A DNA stretch of 64,000 nt from Streptomyces hygroscopicus subsp. hygroscopicus. GTDB lineage: Bacteria > Actinomycetota > Actinomycetes > Streptomycetales > Streptomycetaceae. Made by a program: the position numbers and the translations under genes. Below are positions 49,112 to 58,323 of this stretch, one piece after another (position 1 is the first letter of the stretch; each line of letters begins with the position of its first letter). The notes beneath the pieces were generated by a model that worked only from the letters and a program-made list of their open reading frames with translations, ran no database searches and was not told the DNA's origin. Location: positions 124,001 through 188,000 of the forward strand of contig NZ_BSSM01000010.1 of the NCBI RefSeq assembly GCF_030269125.1, given 5' to 3'.

Positions 49112-49207
49112 ATGTGGTCTAGTCATGCCGCCTCCTGCAGCGCCGCCATCGAGCTGGCGCTGATCGGCGTGACCGCGCTCTGCGTGGCCGACATCCACTG
49201 TCGCTGA
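49112..49207 (+). CDS. Leaderless 31-residue Cys-containing leader ORF
   Basis: ATG 49112 to TGA 49205-49207. It begins MWSSHAASCSAAIEL and ends ADIHCR, with Cys at 9, 24 and 30. It is moderately hydrophobic in the middle (LALIGVTALCV). No Shine-Dalgarno exists; the promoter places the first nucleotide at the ATG. It precedes the peptide-binding lipoprotein gene by 180 nt, with an intrinsic-terminator-like hairpin between. Short leaderless ORFs with cysteines upstream of thiol-linked genes regulate by attenuation in mycobacteria. The same mechanism here is inference. Confidence 0.65.
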   Translation: MWSSHAASCSAAIELALIGVTALCVADIHCR

Positions 49208-49254
49208 CGCCGCCCCCTGGCGTTCGCGTCGCGACCTTTCTCCTTCCTCTCCGT

Positions 49255-49278
49255 CCGTGACCCCGGTCACGGATTTTT
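49255..49278 (+). terminator. Attenuator-like hairpin with T-run before the importer genes
   Basis: CCGTGACC and GGTCACGG can form a 7-8-bp stem, followed by ATTTTT. T-runs are rare in this sequence. It lies 48 nt after the leader ORF stop and 110 nt before the lipoprotein ATG, as expected for a regulated intrinsic terminator. Confidence 0.6.
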
Positions 49279-49387
49279 CGACGACCCGACGCCGGGGCCG
49301 ACGTCTGTCCATGGACGTCTCACTCCTCGTCCACTTGTCTCACTCTTCGAGAAACCCTCGAACCATCCCCGAGAGGTCGTCATTCCG

Positions 49388-51106
49388 ATGCGTCAACCGT
49401 CCGTCATAGCGCGCCGCGTGGCCGCGGCATCCGTCAGCCTGGTCGTGGCCGCGGGCGCCGCCGCCTGCGGTCCGAAGGACAGCGGTGCGAAGGGCTCCGG
49501 TGGCGACTCCACGCCCCACAAGGGCGGCACGCTGACGGTTCTGAACTCCGAGCCGCAGACCGACTTCGACCCCGCGCGCCTCTACACCTCCGGCGGCGGA
49601 AACGTCCCTTCGCTGGTCTTCCGCACCCTGACCACGCGCAACCGGGCGGCCGGCGCGGCCGGCGCCAAGGTGGTGCCCGACCTCGCCACCGACACGGGGC
49701 GTCCCAACAAGGACGCGACCGTGTGGACGTACACCCTGAAGAAGGGCCTGAAGTACGAGGACGGCACTCCGATCACCTCGGCCGACATCAAGTACGGCAT
49801 CGAGCGCTCCTTCGCCCCCGAACTCTCCGGTGGCGCGCCCTACCTGCGCGACTGGCTGGTCGGCGCGGCCGGCTACCAGGGGCCGTACAAGGACAAGAAG
49901 GGCCTCGCGGCGATCGAGACGCCGGACGAGCGGACCATCGTCTTCCATCTGGACAAGCCCGAGGGCGAGTTCCCGTTCCTGGCCACCCAGACGCAGTTCG
50001 CGCCGGTCCCCAAGGCCAAGGACACCGGCACCAAGTACGAGGAGCACCCGGTCTCGTCCGGCCCCTACGAGGTCGTCAAGAACGAGAACGACGGCGAGCA
50101 CGTGCTGCTCAGGCGCAACCCGAACTGGTCCGCGGCCACCGACGACCAGCGCAAGGCCTACCCGGACACCATCGACGTCCGCTCCGGCCTCGACTCCTCG
50201 GTGATCAACCAGCGGCTGTCCGCGTCCCAGGGTGCGGACGCCGCCGCCGTCACCACGGACACCAACCTCGGACCGGCCGAACTCGCCAAGGTGACCGGCG
50301 ACAAGGAACTGGCCGCGCGCGTGGGCACCGGCCACTTCGGCTACACGAACTACATCGCGTTCAACCCGACCGTGAAGCCGTTCGACAACCCCAAGGTGCG
50401 CGAGGCCATCGCCTACGCCGTCGACCGCTCCTCGGTGGTCAACGCGGCCGGCGGCAGCGCCCTCGCCGAGCCCGCCACGACCTTCCTGCCGAACCAGAAG
50501 TCCTTCGGGTACACGCCGTACGACCCCTTCCCGGCGGGCGCGTCCGGCAACGCGGCCAAGGCCGAAAAGCTGCTGGCACAGGCCGGTTACAAGAACGGCC
50601 TCACCGTCACCCTGACGCACTCCAACGCCAAGGACTTCGCGACCAGCCCGGAGATCGCCACCGCCCTCCAGGACGCCCTCAAGAAGGCGGGCATCACGGT
50701 CAGGCTCCAGGGCCTGGAGGACAACGACTACCGGGACACCGTCCACAGCGTGAAGACCGAGCCCGGCTTCTTCCTCGCCGGCTGGGGCGCCGACTGGCCC
50801 TCCGGCGGTCCCTTCCTCGCCCCGATCTTCGACGGCCGGCAGATCGTCAAGGACGGCGCGAACTTCAACGCGAGCCGGCTCGACGACAAGTCGGTCAACG
50901 ACGAGATTGACTCGATCAACAAGTTGACCGACCTCGACGCGGCCGCCAAGCGCTGGGGCGCCCTGGACAAGAAGATCGGCGGCAAGGCCCTCGTGGTGCC
51001 GCTGTTCCACCCGGTCTACAAGCGCCTCGTCGGCAAGGACGTCCGCAACATCGTCATCAGCGACTGGACCGGCGTACTGGACATCTCCCAGGTCGCGGTG
51101 AAGTGA
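49388..51106 (+). CDS. Peptide ABC transporter substrate-binding lipoprotein (SBP_bac_5)
   Basis: 572 residues. Lipobox AAAC with Cys27 after a signal peptide. It has the family-5 solute-binding fold: GGTLTVLNSEPQTDFDPARLY, read in parts, ADIKYGIERSF, TIVFHLDKPEGEFP, PVSSGPYEVVK and the C-terminal FFLAGWGADWPSGGPF. It captures oligopeptides or dipeptides at the membrane. The first gene of the importer, 4 nt before the permease GTG. GAGAGG lies 11 nt before ATG 49388. Family members also take up heme, Ni or other ligands, so peptide is the most likely but not certain substrate. Confidence 0.93.
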   Translation: MRQPSVIARRVAAASVSLVVAAGAAACGPKDSGAKGSGGDSTPHKGGTLTVLNSEPQTDFDPARLYTSGGGNVPSLVFRTLTTRNRAAGAAGAKVVPDLATDTGRPNKDATVWTYTLKKGLKYEDGTPITSADIKYGIERSFAPELSGGAPYLRDWLVGAAGYQGPYKDKKGLAAIETPDERTIVFHLDKPEGEFPFLATQTQFAPVPKAKDTGTKYEEHPVSSGPYEVVKNENDGEHVLLRRNPNWSAATDDQRKAYPDTIDVRSGLDSSVINQRLSASQGADAAAVTTDTNLGPAELAKVTGDKELAARVGTGHFGYTNYIAFNPTVKPFDNPKVREAIAYAVDRSSVVNAAGGSALAEPATTFLPNQKSFGYTPYDPFPAGASGNAAKAEKLLAQAGYKNGLTVTLTHSNAKDFATSPEIATALQDALKKAGITVRLQGLEDNDYRDTVHSVKTEPGFFLAGWGADWPSGGPFLAPIFDGRQIVKDGANFNASRLDDKSVNDEIDSINKLTDLDAAAKRWGALDKKIGGKALVVPLFHPVYKRLVGKDVRNIVISDWTGVLDISQVAVK

Positions 51107-51110
51107 CGCC

Positions 51111-52133
51111 GTGACCGAGTCACCCCTCGCCGTCGAGGCCGCCGGGACGGGCATCCCCGTCCCGGCGGCCCCGGGGGCCCGTCGGTTCTGGCGGCGGCTG
51201 CGGGCGCAGCGCGCCGCCCTGGTCGCCGCGGCCGTCGTCGCGCTGCTCGTCCTGGTCGCGCTCGCCGCGCCGCTGCTCACCGCGCTGGAGGGCCAGGACC
51301 CCACCACCTACCACCCGTCCCTGATCGACTCGGCGCGCGGCGGTGTGCCGGTCGGCCCGCTCGGCGGCGTCGGCGCCGAGCACTGGCTGGGCGTCGAACC
51401 CCAGACCGGCCGCGACCTGTTCGCCCGCCTGGTGTACGGCGCCCGGGTCTCGCTCGGGGTCGCCCTGGCCGCCACCGTCATCCAGGTCGTCATCGGAGTC
51501 GTCGTCGGCGTGGCCGCCGCGCTCGGCAGTCAATGGGTCGATCAACTGTTGAGCAGGCTCACGGACATCATCGTCGCCATGCCGCTGATGATCATGTCGC
51601 TGGCCCTGCTGGCGGTCGTCCCGGCGAACTTCCCGCGGCCCGTCCTGGTCACCCTCGTCATCGGCCTGATCGCCTGGGGCAGCATCGCGAAGATCGTGCG
51701 CGCGCAGACCCTCTCCATGAAGGGGCTGGACTACGTCTCGGCCGCCCGGCTCAGCGGCTGGGGGACCTGGCGGATCGCCCGCCGGGAGCTGCTGCCCGGA
51801 CTCGCCGCGCCGGTCATCACCTACGCGGCCCTCCTCGTCCCCATGAACATCTCGGTGGAGGCGGCCCTGTCCTTCCTCGGCGTGGGCGTCAAGCCGCCCA
51901 CGCCCTCCTGGGGACAGATGCTCACGTCCGCCGACGTCTGGTACCAGGCCGCGCCGCAGTACCTGCTGCTGCCGGCCGGCGCCCTGTTCGTCACCGTCCT
52001 CGCCCTCACCGTGCTGGGCGACGGCGTGCGCACCGCCCTCGACCCGCGCGCCGCCTCCCGGCTGCGGGTCGGCACCGGCCGCGAGGACAGGAACGCGCGC
52101 GAGGACGCCGGTACGAAGGAGGCGACCGCATGA
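51111..52133 (+). CDS. Peptide ABC transporter permease (DppC/OppC type)
   Basis: 340 residues from GTG 51111. Six membrane spans. The EAA loop is ARLSGWGTWRIARRELLPGL (about 215-234), which docks the ATPase. The N-terminal extension before span 1 and the large first extracytoplasmic loop (about 68-110) are typical of DppC/OppC. Its stop overlaps the ATG of the next permease. The usual DppB-DppC gene order is reversed here. Confidence 0.93.
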   Translation: MTESPLAVEAAGTGIPVPAAPGARRFWRRLRAQRAALVAAAVVALLVLVALAAPLLTALEGQDPTTYHPSLIDSARGGVPVGPLGGVGAEHWLGVEPQTGRDLFARLVYGARVSLGVALAATVIQVVIGVVVGVAAALGSQWVDQLLSRLTDIIVAMPLMIMSLALLAVVPANFPRPVLVTLVIGLIAWGSIAKIVRAQTLSMKGLDYVSAARLSGWGTWRIARRELLPGLAAPVITYAALLVPMNISVEAALSFLGVGVKPPTPSWGQMLTSADVWYQAAPQYLLLPAGALFVTVLALTVLGDGVRTALDPRAASRLRVGTGREDRNAREDAGTKEATA

Positions 52134-53128
52134 GCGGCTTCGGCGGATTCCTGCTGCGCCGGGCCGTGGGCACGGTGATCACCCTGCTCGCCATCTCGGT
52201 CATCGTCTACGTCGTCTTCTACGTCACCCCCGGCGACGTGGCCCAGATCACCTGCGGCCCGCGCTGCTCGCCGGAACAGGTGCGCCAGGTCGCCGCGCAA
52301 CTGCACCTCGGCGATCCCCTCTATGTGCGCTACTGGCACTTCCTCCAGGGCCTGTTCGCCGGCCAGGACTTCTCCACCGGCACCTCGGTGGAACACTGCG
52401 CGGCGCCCTGCCTCGGGCAGTCGTACCAGACCGGGCAGCAGGTGCTGGACATCATCCTGGGCAAGCTGCCCGTCAGCCTGTCGCTGGTCCTCGGCGCCAT
52501 GGTGCTGTGGCTCGCCCTCGGCGTCGGCACCGGCGTCCTCTCCGCCTGGCGGCGCGGTCGCGTCTCCGAGCGGGTGCTCACCGCGATCACCCTCGCGGGC
52601 ACGGCCACACCCGTGTTCGTCATCGGCCTGGTGCTGATGATCGTCGTCTGCGGCGAACTCCAGCTGCTGCCCTTCCCGCAGTACGTCGCCTTCACCGACG
52701 ACCCCGAACAATGGGCCTGGAACCTGCTGCTGCCCTGGCTGTCGCTGGCCCTGATCGAGGCCGCGACCTTCGCCCGGCTGACCCGCGCCGCGATGCTGGA
52801 GACCCTCGCCGAGGACCACGTGCGCACCTTCCGGGCGTACGGCGTCGGCGAGCGGGCCATCGTCGGGCGGCACGCGCTGCGCGGCGCGTTCGCCCCGGTC
52901 ATCGCGCTCAACGCCAACAACGTCGGCTCCGCGGTCGGCGGCGCCGTCCTCACCGAGACCCTGTTCGGCCTGCCCGGCATCGGCCAGGAACTGGTGCACG
53001 CGGTCAAGGTGGTCGACCTGCCGGTGGTCGTCGGCATGGTCCTCGTCATCGCGTTCTTCGTGGTGCTCGCCAACGCCGTCGCGGACGTCCTGTACGCGGT
53101 GGCCGACCGACGGGTGGTGCTCGCATGA
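52130..53128 (+). CDS. Peptide ABC transporter permease (DppB/OppB type)
   Basis: 332 residues with six membrane spans. The N-terminus FLLRRAVGTVITLLAISVIV and the segment FAGQDFSTGTSV are typical of DppB. The coupling loop is FRAYGVGERAIVGRHALRGA (about 234-253). Two Cys in the first extracytoplasmic loop (CGPRC) and two further (HCAAPC) could form disulfides, unusual for DppB. ATGA overlaps on both sides show tight translational coupling in the operon. Confidence 0.93.
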   Translation: MSGFGGFLLRRAVGTVITLLAISVIVYVVFYVTPGDVAQITCGPRCSPEQVRQVAAQLHLGDPLYVRYWHFLQGLFAGQDFSTGTSVEHCAAPCLGQSYQTGQQVLDIILGKLPVSLSLVLGAMVLWLALGVGTGVLSAWRRGRVSERVLTAITLAGTATPVFVIGLVLMIVVCGELQLLPFPQYVAFTDDPEQWAWNLLLPWLSLALIEAATFARLTRAAMLETLAEDHVRTFRAYGVGERAIVGRHALRGAFAPVIALNANNVGSAVGGAVLTETLFGLPGIGQELVHAVKVVDLPVVVGMVLVIAFFVVLANAVADVLYAVADRRVVLA

Positions 53129-54726
53129 GCCTGGTGGAAGTGACCGACCTGACCGTGGGGTTCGGCTCCCTGCGGGCCGTCGACGGACTCTCCTTCGACC
53201 TGGACAAGGGCGCCGCCCTGGCCCTGGTCGGCGAGTCCGGCTCCGGGAAGTCCACCGTCGCGGGCGCCCTGCTGGGTCTGCACCGCGGCACCGGGGCCCG
53301 GGTCGGCGGCACCGTCCGCGTGGCCGGCACCGACGTCCAGGAGGCCACCGAGCAGGAGCTGCGGCGGCTGCGCGGCGCCAAGGCCGCCATGGTCTTCCAG
53401 GACCCGCTGTCCTCGCTCGACCCCTACTACGCCATCGGCGACCAGATCGCCGAGGTGTACCGGGTGCACACCCGCGCCTCGCGCCGGGCCGCCCGCGCGC
53501 GGGCCGTCGAGGTGCTGGACCGCGTGGGAATCCCGGACGCCGCCCGGCGCGCCCGTTCCCGGCCGCACGAGTTCAGCGGCGGCATGCGCCAGCGCGCGCT
53601 CATCGCCATGGCGCTGGCCTGCGAACCCGACCTGCTGATCGCCGACGAGCCGACCACCGCGCTCGACGTCACCGTCCAGGCCCAGATCCTCGACCTGCTG
53701 CACACCCTGCGCACCGAGACGGGCATGGGGCTGCTGCTGGTCACCCACGACGTGGGCGTGGCCGCGGAGAGCGTGGACGAGGTGCTGGTCATGCGGCACG
53801 GCAGGGCCGTCGAGCACGGCCCGGTCGGCACGGTCCTCGCGGCGCCCCGGGAGCCGTACACGCGGGAACTCCTCGACGCCGTCCCCCGTGTGGACGCCCG
53901 CCGCACCGGCTCCCCGGCCACCGACGAGATCGTGTTGGAGGCCACCGGCCTGCGGCGCGAGTTCGGGCGCGGCAAGCGGGCGTTCGCGGCCGTGGACGAC
54001 GTCTCGCTGACCGTGCGCCGGGGCGAGACCCTCGGCGTCGTCGGCGAGAGCGGCAGCGGCAAGACCACGCTCGGCCGGATGCTGGTCGGCCTCCTGGAGC
54101 CCACCGCGGGCGGCATCCGTTACGCGGGCGAGCCGCACACCGGCGTGAACCCGGCCGTCCAGATGGTCTTCCAGGACCCCGTCTCCTCCCTCAACCCCCG
54201 CCGCAGCGTGGGCGAGTCCATCGCCGACCCGCTGCGCGCACGGGGCGAGAGGGGCGAGGGTGCCGAGGAGCGGATCCGGGCGCGCGTGACGGAGCTGCTG
54301 GAGCGCGTGGGGCTCGAAGGGGCGCACCACGACCGCTACCCGCACGAGTTCAGCGGGGGCCAGCGCCAGCGCATCGGCATCGCCCGCGCGCTCGCCGCCG
54401 ACCCGCGCGTCATCGTCTGCGACGAGCCCGTCTCCGCGCTCGACGTCACCACCCAGGCCCAGGTGGTCGCCCTGCTCGGCGAGCTGCAACGGGAACTCGG
54501 CCTCGCGCTGGTCTTCATCGCGCACGACCTCGCCGTCGTCCGCCAGGTCAGCGACCGGCTCGCGGTGATGCGCCGGGGCCGGCTGGTCGAGTACGGCCCC
54601 GCCGACGAGGTCTACGACAGCCCGCGCGAGGCGTACACCCGGCAGCTGCTGGCCGCCGTACCCGCCCTCGACCCGGAACTGGCGGCCCGGCGCCGGGCCG
54701 CGCGCGGCGAACCGGCGGCGGCGTGA
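53125..54726 (+). CDS. Fused double-ATPase of the peptide ABC importer (DppD-DppF)
   Basis: 533 residues. Two complete ABC domains in one chain. The first has Walker A GESGSGKST (about 35-43), signature FSGGMRQRA and Walker B LLIADEPTTALD. The second has GESGSGKTT (about 304-312), signature FSGGQRQRI and VIVCDEPVSALD. In most importers these are two genes (DppD and DppF). Here they are fused with both catalytic sites intact. Each carries the oligopeptide-type C-terminal EPYTRELLDAVP and EAYTRQLLAAVP segments. Confidence 0.95.
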   Translation: MSLVEVTDLTVGFGSLRAVDGLSFDLDKGAALALVGESGSGKSTVAGALLGLHRGTGARVGGTVRVAGTDVQEATEQELRRLRGAKAAMVFQDPLSSLDPYYAIGDQIAEVYRVHTRASRRAARARAVEVLDRVGIPDAARRARSRPHEFSGGMRQRALIAMALACEPDLLIADEPTTALDVTVQAQILDLLHTLRTETGMGLLLVTHDVGVAAESVDEVLVMRHGRAVEHGPVGTVLAAPREPYTRELLDAVPRVDARRTGSPATDEIVLEATGLRREFGRGKRAFAAVDDVSLTVRRGETLGVVGESGSGKTTLGRMLVGLLEPTAGGIRYAGEPHTGVNPAVQMVFQDPVSSLNPRRSVGESIADPLRARGERGEGAEERIRARVTELLERVGLEGAHHDRYPHEFSGGQRQRIGIARALAADPRVIVCDEPVSALDVTTQAQVVALLGELQRELGLALVFIAHDLAVVRQVSDRLAVMRRGRLVEYGPADEVYDSPREAYTRQLLAAVPALDPELAARRRAARGEPAAA

Positions 54727-54846
54727 CGGCACGCCGGTGACGGCGCGCCGGGCGTCCGGGCCCGGCGTGACGTTTCGTGCCCGCGTGACCGCCTAGCGCG
54801 ACAAAACGCGGGCCGCACGAGAAAGTTACGCCCGTTCACCCCTTTT

Positions 54847-54880
54847 GGTGGCGCGACGGACAACCGTCCGTCGCGCCACC
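54847..54880 (+). terminator. Terminator of the peptide importer operon
   Basis: Perfect 15-bp stem GGTGGCGCGACGGAC and its complement, loop AACC, in the 235-bp gap before the glycosyltransferase gene. Confidence 0.85.
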
Positions 54881-54961
54881 CGCTCGTCCCCTTACGTTCG
54901 TCCCGCTGTGAGCCGCCGGGTCCAACGGCGGCCGACCAGAAGGAAGATCGGGGGTGCACAC

Positions 54962-56608
54962 GTGCGCGCAGGACTGCTGACAGAGGGTGGCTATCCGTAT
55001 GTGAGCGGTGACGCCGGCCTCTGGTGCGACCGGTTGGTGCGCGGGCTCGGTCAGCACGAGTTCGACCTCTACGTGCTCGGCCGCGGCAGGCGCCAGGAGG
55101 AACAGGGCCTGCTCGCGCTCCCCCCGCAGGTGGCCCGGGTCCGTACCGCGCCGCTGTGGACGGCGGAGGGCGACGGAGGGGCGGTCGCGTACGGCCGGCG
55201 CGCGCGCCGGCGCTTCACCGAGCACTACGGCGAACTGGCCGGCGCGGTGTGCACGACGGGGGACGGTGGCGCCTCCGGCGCGGTGGCGGACCGTTTCGCC
55301 AACGCGCTGTACGGGCTCGCCGAACTCGCCCGCGAGGAGGGCGGACTCGGTGCCGCGCTGCGTTCGGACACCGCCGTCCGCACCCTGGAGCGCGCCTGTC
55401 ACGCGCCCGGCGCGCCGCGCACGGCGCGCGAGGCGCGCGTGGCCGACCTGCTCACCGTCACCGGCCATCTCGAACGCGCCCTGCGTCCCCTGTCCCTCGA
55501 CTGGTACGGCGACGACGCGCTCGGCGCGGCCGACCTCTGCCATGCCACCTCCGGTGGGCCCGCCGCCCTTCCCGGACTGCTCGCCCGGCACTTCCACGGG
55601 GTGCCGCTGCTGGTCACCGAGTACGGCGTCCACCTGCGCTCCCACTACCTGGAGCGCGGTCCCGACGCCGCCGCGCCCGCCGTGCGCGCCCTGCTCGCGG
55701 CCTTCCACGGGCGGCTCGCCACCGAGATCTACCGCCGCGCCGAGATCCTCACGCCCGGCAACGCGCACGCCCGCCGCTGGCAGGAGCGGTGCGGCGCCGA
55801 CCGGGCCAGGATCCGCACCGTCTACCCCGGCATGGCGGCCGACGGCTTCACCGAGGCAGGCGAGTCCCCGGACCGCGCGGACCCGGACACCCTGGTCTGG
55901 GTCGGGGGCGTCGAACCCGCCAAGGACCTGATCTCCCTGCTGCACGCCTTCGCCGAGGTGCGCCGGGAGGAGCCCGGGGCCCGGCTGCGCATCGTCGGCG
56001 GGCCGAGCGGACCCGACGGGCCGGCGTACCTCGGCCACTGCCGGGCGCTCGCGGCCCAGCTCTTCCCGGACGAGGCGGAGGGGGCGCACGCGGTCGGCTC
56101 CAACCCGGTCTCCTTCGAGGAGATCGGGGGCCCCGAAGCCCCCACGCTGCCCGACGCGTACGCCTCCGGCGCCGTCGTCGTGCTGTCCAGCGTGGTGGAG
56201 GGCTTCCCGACCGGCCTCATCGAGGCCATGTTCTGCGGCCGGGCGACCGTCTCGACGGACGTCGGCGCGGTGGTCGAGGTGATCGGCGGTACGGGGCTCG
56301 TCGTGCCCCCGCGCAATCCGCGGGCGCTCGCCGACGCGTGCGTGGCGCTGCTGCGCGACCCCGAGCGCCGCGCGCGCCTCGGAGCCGCCGCGCGCGCCCG
56401 AGCGCTGGAGTTGTTCACCGTCGAGCAGAACGTGGCGGCCTTCCACGGCATCTACCTGGAGATCGTCTCCCACTGCCCGGTCCGCCGCGACCTCCTCGAC
56501 GCGTCCGGCGCGCCGCTGCCCTTCGCGGCCCCCGCCGAATCCCACGTCCCCGCCCGCTGGCCCGCCACCCCCACCTGGGCCCTCTCCACCACGGAGCCCG
56601 CCCGATGA
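54962..56608 (+). CDS. PelF-like glycosyltransferase (DUF3492 + GT4)
   Basis: 548 residues from GTG 54962. The N-terminal DUF3492 domain begins MRAGLLTEGGYPYVSGDAGL and includes GVPLLVTEYGVHLRSHYLE. The GT4 domain has the nucleotide-sugar-binding segments LVWVGGVEPAKDLISLLHAF and VLSSVVEGFPTGLIEAMFCG (E-x7-E). This architecture is that of PelF, the UDP-GalNAc transferase that polymerises Pel exopolysaccharide. Downstream genes (membrane protein, epimerase, Spherulin-4 hydrolase) support a polysaccharide role. No PelD, PelE or PelG homologue is recognisable. Confidence 0.9.
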   Translation: MRAGLLTEGGYPYVSGDAGLWCDRLVRGLGQHEFDLYVLGRGRRQEEQGLLALPPQVARVRTAPLWTAEGDGGAVAYGRRARRRFTEHYGELAGAVCTTGDGGASGAVADRFANALYGLAELAREEGGLGAALRSDTAVRTLERACHAPGAPRTAREARVADLLTVTGHLERALRPLSLDWYGDDALGAADLCHATSGGPAALPGLLARHFHGVPLLVTEYGVHLRSHYLERGPDAAAPAVRALLAAFHGRLATEIYRRAEILTPGNAHARRWQERCGADRARIRTVYPGMAADGFTEAGESPDRADPDTLVWVGGVEPAKDLISLLHAFAEVRREEPGARLRIVGGPSGPDGPAYLGHCRALAAQLFPDEAEGAHAVGSNPVSFEEIGGPEAPTLPDAYASGAVVVLSSVVEGFPTGLIEAMFCGRATVSTDVGAVVEVIGGTGLVVPPRNPRALADACVALLRDPERRARLGAAARARALELFTVEQNVAAFHGIYLEIVSHCPVRRDLLDASGAPLPFAAPAESHVPARWPATPTWALSTTEPAR

Positions 56609-58323
56609 CCGACACACCGAGAAGGCCGAGCGGCGCGGTGCCGTGGGGCACCGGGGCGGGGGAGCGGAGGGAGACGCCGGCCGGGGCGGCTCCGGGGACG
56701 GGAGACGGTGCGGCGCGGGACGCCGGGGCCGGTTCCGCGGGCGGGCCTGATCGGACCCGGCCGTCCGCCACCGGCGGGCCAGGTCCGGCCGGGGCCTTCG
56801 GTGAGGGCGTGAGCGGTCCGGCCGAGGCGGCCGTCCAGGCCTTGTGGGCCGGGGCGTCCGGTGCCGGGGCCCACTCTTCCGGGGCTCGTGCCGAGGGGCC
56901 GGGTCCGGCCGGGGTTTCCGGCACGGGCGGGGAGGGTTCGGCCGGCGCCCCGGTCGGCGAGCCGTACCGGGGCGGGTTCCGCGACGGCGGGGCACCGCGC
57001 GTCGACTCCCCGGTCGGGAGCCCACGTTCGGCCGGTGCCTCCGTCGGCGGACCGCACACGTACGGGACCTCCGCCGGGGTCCCGCGGGCGTACGGGACCT
57101 CCGCGGGGCGGCCGTACGACCGCGTGCCCCCGCCCGCCGCTCCCGGTACACCCGGCGGTGGCGCGCGAAAGCCTTCCTCGGCCCCCGGAACGGACCCCGC
57201 CCGCAGGGCCGTACCCCGGCGCGGCACCGGGGACCCCGTCAAGGCGCTGCTCCACCGGCACCGGGATCTGTGCGAACGGGCCGTGGACCCCCTGGAGATC
57301 GCGGCCGGCCTGGAAGCGCAGGGGATCACCGACCGTACGGCCGCCCGGTTCCGGCACCGGGACGTCTTCTCGCTCGCCGAGGAGCTGTACGCGCGGGTGC
57401 CGCGCGGCGGCGAGCCCCGCCCGGAGCCGGAGCCGCCGATGCCCGTGCCCCACGTGCGCGCCCGATGGGCGCTGTCGAGCCTTCTGCCCGGTGTCGCCGG
57501 TGCCGCCACCGTGGCCGGGACGCGCCTCACCCAGGGACAGCCCCGCCTCCTCGTGGCCGTGGCCGGGATCGTCGCCCTGGCCCTCGCCACCCGCGCGGCC
57601 CTGCGCACCGGACCCCTCGCGGGCCCCTACGGCTCGCGCGCGCCCCTCCCCGGACCGCGCGGCCCCCGCCCGTGGACCCTCTGGCTGCTCGGTTACGCCC
57701 TGTTCGGCGACGGCCTGCTGCACGACGTGCTCACCGGCGGCCCCGACGCGCTGCCGGACGGCGCCCCGGGCGGCGACTGGCCCACCGCCACCGTGCCCGT
57801 CCTGGCCCTCACCCTGTCGATCGCGCCGGCGGCCTGGTGCGCGCACCTCCTGACGGCGGGCGCGCGGCGCAGGCTCGCCGGCAGCAGGGGGCTGGGCGAG
57901 TTCACGGCCGCGGCGCGGCCGCTGCTGGTCGGCACGTTCGCGCTGTTCCTCGGCGCGCTCGCCGCGCTGCTCCTGCTGTGCGGGAAGGTGCTCAAGGAAC
58001 CCGCGGCCTATCCGCAGGCGCTCACCCTCGGCGCCCTGCTCCTGCTCGCGCGCCTGCTCACCGTGCACCGGTACCGGCGCGCCCCCGCCCTCGTCCTCGG
58101 CGCCGCCGCGGCCACGGAGGCGGCGGCGCTCGCGCTGCCCCTCGCCGGGCGGCTGCCCCACCTCGGCTTCCTCGCGGTGCCGGTCCGCACCCTCGTGGAC
58201 ACCCTGGGCGAGCCCGCCGTACCGGCCCTCACCTGCGGCATCGCGGCCCTGACCCTGCTGCTGCACGCCACCCGCACCCTCACCCGCGCCTCGGCCCACG
58301 CACCCACCGGAGCACCCGAGTGA
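56605..58323 (+). CDS. Multi-pass membrane protein of the PelF-like locus
   Basis: 572 residues from ATG 56605 (overlaps previous stop). Residues 1-210 are disordered (Gly, Pro, Ala, Arg). About 211-275 is a helical soluble segment (RHRDLCERAVDPLEIAAGLE, then RTAARFRHRDVFSLAEELYA). The rest has about seven or eight membrane spans, for example WTLWLLGYALFGDGLLHDVL and PLLVGTFALFLGALAALLLL. It lacks clear similarity to PelG. It probably exports or anchors the polymer, but this is inference from neighbours only. Confidence 0.8.
   Translation: MTDTPRRPSGAVPWGTGAGERRETPAGAAPGTGDGAARDAGAGSAGGPDRTRPSATGGPGPAGAFGEGVSGPAEAAVQALWAGASGAGAHSSGARAEGPGPAGVSGTGGEGSAGAPVGEPYRGGFRDGGAPRVDSPVGSPRSAGASVGGPHTYGTSAGVPRAYGTSAGRPYDRVPPPAAPGTPGGGARKPSSAPGTDPARRAVPRRGTGDPVKALLHRHRDLCERAVDPLEIAAGLEAQGITDRTAARFRHRDVFSLAEELYARVPRGGEPRPEPEPPMPVPHVRARWALSSLLPGVAGAATVAGTRLTQGQPRLLVAVAGIVALALATRAALRTGPLAGPYGSRAPLPGPRGPRPWTLWLLGYALFGDGLLHDVLTGGPDALPDGAPGGDWPTATVPVLALTLSIAPAAWCAHLLTAGARRRLAGSRGLGEFTAAARPLLVGTFALFLGALAALLLLCGKVLKEPAAYPQALTLGALLLLARLLTVHRYRRAPALVLGAAAATEAAALALPLAGRLPHLGFLAVPVRTLVDTLGEPAVPALTCGIAALTLLLHATRTLTRASAHAPTGAPE

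Noticed and set aside
51111..54726. Drug-export rather than import for the 51-54 kb ABC system
   Set aside because: A family-5 binding lipoprotein, EAA loops in both permeases and oligopeptide-type ATPase ends mark an importer.
52330..54732. 800-residue antisense open frame over the ABC importer
   Set aside because: It is a shadow of the permease and ATPase genes with no independent start signal.
55024..58323. 1099-residue open frame spanning the GT and membrane-protein genes
   Set aside because: It runs out of frame through the glycosyltransferase and only its 3' part (from 56605) is the real gene.
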